Origin: Bacteroidota bacterium
GTDB taxonomy: Bacteria > Bacteroidota > Bacteroidia > Chitinophagales > Chitinophagaceae
Direction of reading: 5' to 3'
Length of the DNA stretch: 32,327 bases
Assembly: GCA_018268075.1 (NCBI GenBank)
Contig: JAFDXH010000105.1
Span: 1-32,327, forward strand
The position numbers were made by a program, and so were the translations under genes. Shown here one piece after another: positions 26,071 through 32,327 of this stretch. Position 1 is the first letter of the stretch. The number at the start of each line of letters is the position of its first letter. Below the pieces are notes generated by a model. That model saw nothing but the letters and a program-made list of their open reading frames with translations, was not told the origin of the DNA and did not search any database.

Positions 26071-27225
26071 TTATTTTAAAATACTTCTACTGATAACGAT
26101 TCTTTGAACTTCACTGGTGCCTTCATATATCTGCGTTATTTTAGCATCGCGCATCATGCGCTCTACATGGTATTCTTTTACATAGCCATACCCACCATGA
26201 ATTTGTACGGCTTCAGTAGTAGTCCACATGGCCGTTTCACTGGCAAATACTTTTGCCATTGCTGCACTCTCTGTATAGTCTTCATTGTGGTCTTTTTGCC
26301 AAGCTGCGCGAAAGCATAATAATCTGGCTGCATTAATGCGTGTTGCCATATCTGCCAGCTTAAACTGTATAATCTGATGGTTCATTATTTCTGTACCAAA
26401 TGCCTTTCGTTCTTTGGAATAAGCAACTGATCTTTCCATAGCTCCCGTTGCCAAACCCAATGCCTGCGATGCAATGCCAATCCGGCCTCCAGAAAGGGTT
26501 TTCATTGCAAATTTAAACCCAAACCCATCTTCACCTATCCTGTTTTCTTTGGGCACTTTTACATCGGTAAATGAAATGCTGTGGGTATCGCTACCACGTA
26601 TGCCTAATTTATTTTCTTTAGCGCCTACTTTTACGCCGGGCCAGTTTTTTTCTACAATAAATACATTGATGCCGCGGCTGCCCTTTTCAGGATGTGTTTG
26701 TGCAATTACTAAATATACAGATGCTGAATTGCCATTGGTAATCCAGTTTTTTACTCCGTTTATGATGTAGTGATCGTCTTTTTCTTCGGCGGTAGTTCTT
26801 TGGGATGTAGCATCACTACCGGCTTCAGGCTCGCTTAGCAGAAATGCGCCTAAATACAATTCACCCTCTTTTTTCCCCTGAGCTAGCGGAGTTAAATATT
26901 TTTTCTTCTGAGCTTCTGTGCCGAATGCTTCGAGGCCGTAACAAACAAGGCTGTTGTTTACACTCATACATACGCTTACGCTTGCATCTACTTTACTTAT
27001 TTCTTGCATTGCCAGCACATAGCTGATTGTGTCCAAGCCGGCGCCACCGTATTCCTCCGGCACCATCATGCCTAAAAAGCCAAGGTCAGCTAATTTCTCA
27101 ATTTGTTCTTTAGGAAATTTTTGATGTTCATCTCGGTCTATTACGCCTGGCAGGCATTCAGTAATTGCAAAATCTCTTGCAGCCTGCTGAATCATTTTCT
27201 GCTCCTCTGTTAATTGAAAATTCAT
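26071..27225 (-). CDS. Acyl-CoA dehydrogenase
   Basis: This 384-residue flavoprotein oxidises acyl-CoA to enoyl-CoA in fatty-acid or branched-chain degradation, passing electrons to ETF. Motifs in order are MVPEEYGGAGLDTISYV, LYLGAFLLSEPEAGSDAT (FAD/substrate), INGVKNWITNG, GIRGSDTHSISFTDVKVP, TLSGGRIGIASQALGLATGA, QIHGGYGYVKEYHVERMMRD and ITQIYEGTSEVQ, which carries the catalytic base Glu368. Placement resembles short-chain (butyryl-type) dehydrogenases, but chain-length preference cannot be read reliably. It is first in a two-gene unit with yggS. Confidence 0.95.
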   Translation of the reverse strand: MNFQLTEEQKMIQQAARDFAITECLPGVIDRDEHQKFPKEQIEKLADLGFLGMMVPEEYGGAGLDTISYVLAMQEISKVDASVSVCMSVNNSLVCYGLEAFGTEAQKKKYLTPLAQGKKEGELYLGAFLLSEPEAGSDATSQRTTAEEKDDHYIINGVKNWITNGNSASVYLVIAQTHPEKGSRGINVFIVEKNWPGVKVGAKENKLGIRGSDTHSISFTDVKVPKENRIGEDGFGFKFAMKTLSGGRIGIASQALGLATGAMERSVAYSKERKAFGTEIMNHQIIQFKLADMATRINAARLLCFRAAWQKDHNEDYTESAAMAKVFASETAMWTTTEAVQIHGGYGYVKEYHVERMMRDAKITQIYEGTSEVQRIVISRSILK

Positions 27226-27242
27226 ATTTAATTTTTATAACG

Positions 27243-27272
27243 CAAAAATAAGGTAATAAAATTCCATTCAAA
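27243..27272 (-). promoter_or_regulatory. Bacteroidota-type promoter for acyl-CoA dehydrogenase/yggS
   Basis: On the minus strand TTTG (plus positions 27269-27272) and TATTTTTG (27243-27250) are spaced 18 bp, matching TTTG...TAnnTTTG. The ATG follows 17 bp after the -7 box. This is a visual match. Confidence 0.55.
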
Positions 27273-27447
27273 ATAGCTTGCCCTTGTATTGTACATCGTA
27301 AGTGGAAAAATGTAAGGATTGAAATAAGTAGTAATATTTATTTTATGGTAATTATTTAAAAATTTCTATGAGAGGCCTGGAAATGCCTTTCCTCTCGTTT
27401 CTCTTATCCCTGATTTACTTACCTTCGCCCCCGATTTTTATATAATT

Positions 27448-29049
27448 ATGCAGGCAGAAATTAATACCAAACTGGTAAATGAAATTAAAAAGCGAAGAAC
27501 CTTCGCAATCATATCGCATCCGGATGCTGGTAAAACTACCCTTACAGAAAAATTCTTACTCTTTGGTGGCGCTATACAGACTGCCGGAGCGGTAAAAAGT
27601 AATAAGATAAAGAAACATGCTACCTCCGATTTTATGGATATTGAAAGGCAGCGCGGCATATCTGTGGCTACTTCCGTAATGAGTTTTGAATACAAAAATA
27701 CCCTGATTAACCTGCTGGATACCCCCGGCCATAAAGATTTTGCCGAAGATACCTATCGCACCCTCACTGCTGTAGATAGCGTGGTGTTGGTAATAGATTG
27801 TGTAAAAGGTGTGGAAGAGCAAACGAAAAGGCTGATGGAAGTATGCCGCATGCGCGATACGCCTGTAATTGTTTTTGTAAATAAAATGGATAGAGATGGC
27901 AAAAATCCTTTTGATCTGCTGGATGAAATAGAAGGCGAGTTAAATATTCAACTACACCCCTTGAGCTGGCCGATTGGTATGGGCAAAGATTTTAAAGGCG
28001 TTTATAATTTATACGACAAAAGCCTTTTGCTTTTCAATGCGCATAGCAAAGTGACCTCTGAAGATTTGCCAGTAAATGATTTGAATGAGGAGGTAGTAGA
28101 ACAAAAGATCGGTGAAAAATTTGCTTCACAGCTTAGGGAAGATGTGGAATTATTAGAAGGTGTGTATGGCAGCTTTCAGACAGAACCTTACTTAGCTGGT
28201 AAAGTAGCTCCGGTATTTTTTGGTAGCGCTATTAATAATTTTGGAGTGAAAGAATTATTAGAAACTTTTATACAAATTGCCCCACTCCCGCAACCAAGGC
28301 CTGTTACAACCAGAATCGTTGAGCCTACTGAAAATAAATTTAGTGGTTTTGTTTTTAAAATTCATGCCAACCTCGACCCGCGGCATCGGGACAGAATTGC
28401 TTTTTTAAGAGTATGTGCAGGAAAATTTGAGCGTAATAAATATTTTCATCATGTGCGTTTAGGCAAGAATGTTAGGTTCAGTAATCCCTATTCGTTTTTG
28501 GCAAGGGATAAGGATATTATTGAGTCTGCCTATCCGGGAGATGTGGTGGGACTTTTTGATACTGGAAATTTTAAAATAGGTGATACACTTACCGAGGGTG
28601 AAGATTTTTACTTTACAGGTATTCCATCTTTTTCTCCAGAAATTTTTAAAGAGGTAATCAATAAAGACCCTATGAAAACTAAGCAAATGGAGAAAGGATT
28701 GCTACAGCTTACTGATGAGGGTGTAGCCCAATTGTTTACACAGTTTGGTGGCAATAAAAAAATTATTGGCTGCGTAGGTGAGCTTCAGTTTGAGGTAATA
28801 CAATACCGCCTCTTGCATGAATACAGCGCCTCAGTGCAGCTCAATTCTATTGCTTATTACAAGGCCTGCTGGATCACTTCTAAGGACCCCAAGAAGCTGC
28901 AGGATTTTATTAAATATAAATCGTCCAATATAGCTGAAGATAAGGATGGACACCTTGTGTACCTTGCACAGAGCGAATGGTTTTTAAATACAGAGCGCAC
29001 CAACAATCCTGATATTGAATTTCATTTTACAAGTGAAATTCATAAATAG
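27448..29049 (+). CDS. prfC: Peptide chain release factor 3
   Basis: This 533-residue translational GTPase recycles RF1 and RF2 from the ribosome after termination. G1 is SHPDAGKTT at 23-31, followed by the RF3-characteristic switch segment [21 protein letters not shown]3 is DTPGHKDF from residue 91 and G4 is NKMD at 145-148. The domain 2 and 3 regions include [20 protein letters not shown] and [13 protein letters not shown]. Length matches E. coli PrfC (529). It is monocistronic, divergent from the acyl-CoA dehydrogenase. A weak -7-like TACCTTCG lies at 27420-27427 with no clear -33 partner. Confidence 0.97.
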   Translation: MQAEINTKLVNEIKKRRTFAIISHPDAGKTTLTEKFLLFGGAIQTAGAVKSNKIKKHATSDFMDIERQRGISVATSVMSFEYKNTLINLLDTPGHKDFAEDTYRTLTAVDSVVLVIDCVKGVEEQTKRLMEVCRMRDTPVIVFVNKMDRDGKNPFDLLDEIEGELNIQLHPLSWPIGMGKDFKGVYNLYDKSLLLFNAHSKVTSEDLPVNDLNEEVVEQKIGEKFASQLREDVELLEGVYGSFQTEPYLAGKVAPVFFGSAINNFGVKELLETFIQIAPLPQPRPVTTRIVEPTENKFSGFVFKIHANLDPRHRDRIAFLRVCAGKFERNKYFHHVRLGKNVRFSNPYSFLARDKDIIESAYPGDVVGLFDTGNFKIGDTLTEGEDFYFTGIPSFSPEIFKEVINKDPMKTKQMEKGLLQLTDEGVAQLFTQFGGNKKIIGCVGELQFEVIQYRLLHEYSASVQLNSIAYYKACWITSKDPKKLQDFIKYKSSNIAEDKDGHLVYLAQSEWFLNTERTNNPDIEFHFTSEIHK

Positions 29050-29097
29050 AATTTTACTTGTATCCATCCCCAAAAAAGAAAAGTCCCCGGATTTAAG

Positions 29098-29214
29098 TTC
29101 ATTTTGGCTAAAGCCAATAGTGGGTATATTTAATTGCCACAGGCTTAAGCCTGCGGTAATTGAGAAGTAAAGTAATCAACTTTGACCTAAAGAATAAATT
29201 ATATCATTATGATT
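29098..29214. repeat. 117-bp direct repeat, copy A (degraded palindrome)
   Basis: It matches copy B at 29322-29438 over exactly 117 bp with about 9 differences counted by eye (about 92% identity). It contains GGCTAAAGCC (29106-29115) and a central imperfect palindrome at 29132-29161 with two mismatched positions. The right outer arm is altered relative to copy B, so the outer stem cannot form. No ORF. It lies downstream of prfC. Confidence 0.9.
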
Positions 29215-29321
29215 TAGTAAAAATAAAATTAAGTGAGTAGTAAGGAAGTAGTATTTCAAATTTTCGCATCACCGCTATGTATGTGAATGGTGATGTGGCG
29301 GGCTACTGTAAGCATTAATAA

Positions 29322-29438
29322 TTCATTTTGGCTAAAGCCAATAGTGGGTATATTTAATTGCCACAGGCTTAAGCCTGTGGCAATTGAGAAGTAAAGTAAC
29401 AGGCTTTAGCCGAAAGAATAAATTATATCATTATGATT
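29322..29438. repeat. 117-bp direct repeat, copy B with nested concentric palindromes
   Basis: The core at 29356-29385 is a perfect 30-bp palindrome (half-site AATTGCCACAGGCTT). The outer arms 29326-29339 and 29402-29415 pair over 14 bp with one G-U, around GGCTAAAGCC and GGCTTTAGCC. Both stems share the same centre (29370/29371) and are separated by 16 unpaired bases on each side. The right edge runs into the stop codon of the LRR gene (TTA at 29437-29439). No transposase is nearby; it is REP- or MITE-like. Confidence 0.9.
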
Positions 29439-31500
29439 ATTTTACAAATGATACCCTGATTTTATTGCCGTTTATAGCGCTATTCAAATAATAAACACCC
29501 GGAATTAAATTAGTCACATTTATTGCTTCAAATTGAGTGCCAGCAAGCACTACTACATTTTTACTTAAAACTATTTTTCCTAAGGCATCAGATAGTTGTA
29601 TTAAAATTGTTTCTCTTTTGGAAGCAGTGATTTTTAAATTTAAGGTAGTGGTTACAGGGTTGGGATATACACTGATTGCACCATTTTTTGTTTCAAAATT
29701 TATTTTAATAACATCACTCAGTTTTGATTGGCCATCTTTGTCTGTCATTTTTAATCTGTAGTAATTATTTCCACTAAGAGGGTGTAAATCTGTATAGGAA
29801 TAAGTATTGTCTGCCAGTCCGGATGCGGTTACGCTTGCTATTTCTTCAAATTGGGTGCCACTACTTTTTTGAATAACAAACGATTTTGTATTTCTTTCTT
29901 CTGCAGTTTTCCAGTTCAAAATTATTTTTCCATTGGTAGCTATGCCGGAAAAATTTAATAGTTGCAGTGGCAAGGCGATATAGGCTGTGCTCACAAAAAA
30001 ACCGCTGAATCCTGATACAGGAAAGGTTACTTCCCAGTCGTTACTGATATTGTTCCAGATTACAGTAGGCGTTATGATTACCGTAGCGCCTGAGTAATTG
30101 GTAGGATTAGATGTGCCGGTAAATGATCCGTGAAACTGCGTGATGCGCACATTACCATTATCTATTTTGTTAGTAGGCAATAATGGGAGGCTGAGGCTAT
30201 TGGCAATAATATAGGTATTGAAATTATCAAAATCCTGTTGGGTAAAGTAAAGAGTAATAGTAGCCTTGGCAGTAGATGCATTATTAGCAGGCGCTATATC
30301 ATAATGGCGCTGCACATAAGGTTGGCTGTTATAGGTAGATACAGATGGGTCAATGATTAGCGATGCTGTTACATTGCCCGCTAAAGCATTGGCGCCCGGC
30401 GTCGGTTTTACAGTTACTATTTTATTAATACCATTGGAAATGGTAACCGGATTAGTGCCTGTTACATTTTGCACTCCGGTGAGTGATGTATCCGGAAGTT
30501 GATAATCTATATACAATGAGTCGCTTACTAATATCAGGTCGGTAGCAACAGCATTGGTAATGCGGGCCTGATACAGCCCAGCCGAATTAGGCGCAAACGT
30601 AGTGTCGCCAATGGTGGTAGCTACTAGTTCATTACTGTTTTTATACCATCTAATAGTGTCTTTGCCGAAGCTGCCACCCGGAGATACTGCGAGGGTGGCT
30701 GTATCATATTTTATTGGAATCAGCGCCTGAGGTGAATAGATAAAGGCATAATTTTCAGGTGAGCCCTCAAATTTATCATGTACTAATTGAGCAAATGGTT
30801 CTATGTCAGCAAAAGTATATTGGCAATTACTTATTTCCAGATACATTCCGCCGGTAAGGGGTTTGCCGCTATTAGACAATCCTTCTGGAATGTGGCCACT
30901 TAGCTTATTGCTATGAAGGTAAAGCGTAGTAAGCTTTGTGAGGCTACCAAAATATTCTGGTATGCTGCCTGTAAAATTATTTTCGCCCAAAAAAACTTTT
31001 TCAAGATTGGCTGCATTGCTGAAAAATGCAGGTATGCTGCCTGATAGGGAATTGTTTTCAAAATCTAACACCGTAAGGTTGATTAAATTTTGTAAGGTTG
31101 AAGGTAGGGGTGAGGCTACCAGGTTGTTCCTAAGCTTGATGCTTGTTAAGCCTACAATATTCCCTATAGAAGATGGTATAGCCGTTATTTTATTGAAGCT
31201 GAGATTCAATGTAAGGAGACCGGTAAGATTACCAAATGATGTAGGAATTGACCCGGGGATATTTTGATTTTGCAAATCAATATCAGTAATTCTTTTAGTG
31301 CCAATATCTATTGTAATGCCTGCCCAGTTGCCCACATAAGTATTAAAATCCCAGTGAATGCTGCTCCATGAAGCGCCGCCGGTATTGTTATAAAAATCTA
31401 CTAATGCTAAAGAATCCGAAGCTATTATCTGGGCCTTTATAGCATTAATCTTTGCAGAAATTGAAAAAATAAAAAATAGGAGTAAAAGTTTTGATTTCAT
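29437..31500 (-). CDS. Secreted leucine-rich-repeat protein with T9SS sorting domain
   Basis: This 687-residue secreted protein has a signal peptide (1-24, ending IKAQ). An N-terminal cap typical of Bacteroidota LRR proteins follows (DSLALVDFYNNTGG, then VGNWAGITI). About six plant-type LRR units span roughly 70-215, for example LINLTVLDFENNSLSGSIP and LTKLTTLYLHSNKLSGHIP. A beta-rich middle section follows with no enzyme motif, then an Fn3-like ILNWKTAEERNTKSFVIQKS. The type A T9SS C-terminal domain starts near residue 609 (VYPNPVTTTLNLKI, LIPGVYYLNS, KIRVSFVK). It should be exported and held at the surface or released by T9SS; binding or adhesion is inferred. Confidence 0.9.
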   Translation of the reverse strand: MKSKLLLLFFIFSISAKINAIKAQIIASDSLALVDFYNNTGGASWSSIHWDFNTYVGNWAGITIDIGTKRITDIDLQNQNIPGSIPTSFGNLTGLLTLNLSFNKITAIPSSIGNIVGLTSIKLRNNLVASPLPSTLQNLINLTVLDFENNSLSGSIPAFFSNAANLEKVFLGENNFTGSIPEYFGSLTKLTTLYLHSNKLSGHIPEGLSNSGKPLTGGMYLEISNCQYTFADIEPFAQLVHDKFEGSPENYAFIYSPQALIPIKYDTATLAVSPGGSFGKDTIRWYKNSNELVATTIGDTTFAPNSAGLYQARITNAVATDLILVSDSLYIDYQLPDTSLTGVQNVTGTNPVTISNGINKIVTVKPTPGANALAGNVTASLIIDPSVSTYNSQPYVQRHYDIAPANNASTAKATITLYFTQQDFDNFNTYIIANSLSLPLLPTNKIDNGNVRITQFHGSFTGTSNPTNYSGATVIITPTVIWNNISNDWEVTFPVSGFSGFFVSTAYIALPLQLLNFSGIATNGKIILNWKTAEERNTKSFVIQKSSGTQFEEIASVTASGLADNTYSYTDLHPLSGNNYYRLKMTDKDGQSKLSDVIKINFETKNGAISVYPNPVTTTLNLKITASKRETILIQLSDALGKIVLSKNVVVLAGTQFEAINVTNLIPGVYYLNSAINGNKIRVSFVK

Positions 31501-31521
31501 AAGTTTTAGTGTTAATGGTGA

Positions 31522-31574
31522 ACTAATCTGATTAGTGCAGGCAACAAAAGTAAAAAAATGAACGATTCAAGCAA
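31522..31574 (-). promoter_or_regulatory. Putative promoter and 15-bp palindrome upstream of the LRR gene
   Basis: On the minus strand TTG (plus 31572-31574) and TACTTTTG (plus 31545-31552), spaced 19 bp, fit the Bacteroidota promoter pattern. Just downstream, at the expected transcription start, lies ACTAATCTGATTAGT (31522-31536), perfectly symmetric around the central T. This would suit an operator, but no regulator gene is present nearby. Confidence 0.45.
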
Positions 31575-31690
31575 TAAATTATATTGTCATCAATGTTTTG
31601 ATTGTTGTATTGTTCTATTGTTTTTGAAACGCTACAAAAGGCTGCTGGGTAGTTTTGATGTATTAGGGATGCTTTCATTTTATTCGAAAA

Positions 31691-32151
31691 ACTGTCGCCC
31701 CTACGGGGCTTAATGAAATTATAATCTTCGATTCTACTACTACCAAACTATCGCCTCTACGTGGCTATGTAAAATTTTAATTCTTGTTGTTACCAAACTG
31801 TCACCCCTACGGGGCTTAATGAAATTATAATCTTCGATTCTGCCACCAAACTGTCACCCCTACGGGGTTATGTAAAATTTTAATTCTTGTTGTTACCAAA
31901 CTGTCGCCCCTACGAGGCTTAATGAAATTATAATCTTGGATTCTACCACCAAACTGTCACCCCTACGGGGTTATGTAAAATTTTAATTCTTGTTGTTACC
32001 AAACTGCCGCCCCTACGGGGCTTAATGAAATTATAATCTTCGATTCTACTACCAAACTATCGCCTCTACGGGCTATGTAAAATTTTAATTCTTGTTGTTA
32101 CCAAACTGTCATCCCTACGGGGCTATGTGAAATTTTGTTTTTTAATGTTAC
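31691..32151. repeat. Higher-order A/B tandem repeat array, nine units
   Basis: Nine units of about 50-53 bp start at 31691 (first, 5'-truncated), 31743, 31793, 31846, 31896, 31949, 31999, 32052 and 32101. Each begins CCAAACTGTC(G/A)CCCCTACGGGG(C/T)T or a variant. Two types alternate. Type A (~53 bp) continues AATGAAATTATAATCTTCGA and type B (~50 bp) continues ATGTAAAATTTTAATTCTTG, giving a ~103-bp composite period repeated four times. The ninth unit is a diverged B type. The period is not a multiple of three and no ORF crosses it. Each core can form a short GCCCC-TAC-GGGGC hairpin. Confidence 0.93.
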
Positions 32152-32327
32152 CCAACCATCACACCTACAGGGCTTTGCAAATTCATGGATGGCATTTTGA
32201 CAAAACCACAGTTTCAACTGCGAATGGAAATATGGGCCAATATTCAAAGCCTCAGCGAGGCGGTAGTTTGGTAGAAAATTAATTGCACCATATTGTCAAA
32301 GCCCCGTAGGGGCGACAGTTTGATGGC
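32152..32327. repeat. Degenerate and inverted copies of the array core motif
   Basis: A decayed direct unit starts at 32152 (CCAACCATCACACCTACAGG, then GCTTTG). Two cores then appear in opposite orientation: 32245-32271, with stem GCCTC/GAGGC at 32249-32261, and about 32297-32323, with stem GCCCC/GGGGC at 32301-32313. The inverted copies and the unit at 32152 share a CTTTG tail instead of the A or B tails. The window ends here, so the far edge is not visible. Confidence 0.8.

Noticed and set aside
27370-27396. Terminator or leader hairpin upstream of prfC (GAGAGG ... CCTCTC)
   Set aside because: The stem is only 6 bp with a weak inner 3-bp pairing and no T-tract; it is not distinguishable from chance.
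29098-29438. Insertion sequence
   Set aside because: No transposase ORF lies between or within the two 117-bp copies. They are direct repeats with internal palindromes, not the terminal inverted repeats of an IS.
31691-32151. CRISPR array
   Set aside because: The regularly spaced repeated cores are followed by only two alternating tails, which are near-identical between units. True spacers would be unique, and there are no cas genes.

Overview
The window reads as chromosomal DNA from a Bacteroidota bacterium, most likely Chitinophagaceae or a close relative. It is AT-rich, has a SusC/SusD pair, a FecR-type anti-sigma factor next to an ECF sigma factor, a type IX secretion (T9SS) sorting domain, several lipoproteins with lipoboxes, A-rich sequence instead of Shine-Dalgarno sites, and several matches to the Bacteroidota promoter pattern TTTG...TAnnTTTG. 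The family-level placement is inference. No phage, plasmid, tRNA, rRNA, transposase or CRISPR gene was seen.

Layout. 1-647 (-): 5' part of purK, cut by the window edge. 879-3972 (+): ECF sigma factor, FecR-like anti-sigma factor and a kelch-repeat lipoprotein. 3973-4243: structured leader rich in inverted repeats. 4244-13382 (+): a tight run of susC, susD and four exported thioredoxin-fold proteins, closed by a strong hairpin. 13471-13947 (-): lipocalin-like lipoprotein. 14050-15186 (+): 4-hydroxyphenylpyruvate dioxygenase. 15343-16113 (+): YafK-type L,D-transpeptidase, overlapping tail-to-tail with aspartate kinase (-). 17644-21299 (+): fbp, a lone ABC ATPase, an FKBP isomerase, a YfiT/DinB-type protein and a NUDIX hydrolase. 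21300-27225 (-): folC, esterase lipoprotein, TonB-like protein, YggS/PLPBP and acyl-CoA dehydrogenase. 27448-29049 (+): prfC. 29437-31500 (-): LRR protein with T9SS tail. 31501-32327: gene-free, repeat-rich DNA.

How the genes work together. The coherent accessory unit is 879-13382. A cell-surface signalling pair sits upstream of a SusCD outer-membrane importer whose operon also carries four periplasmic thioredoxin-fold proteins. No glycosidase, peptidase or other degradative enzyme is present. This suggests uptake linked to thiol or disulfide chemistry, but the substrate cannot be read from sequence. The usual contact domains for signalling, STN on SusC and the C-terminal domain of FecR, both appear to be missing.

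The rest is mostly housekeeping. Two non-coding repeat families deserve attention. One is a 117-bp direct repeat with a nested, concentric palindrome between prfC and the LRR gene. The other is a higher-order A/B tandem array at the right end, whose short hairpin shows compensatory base changes between copies.
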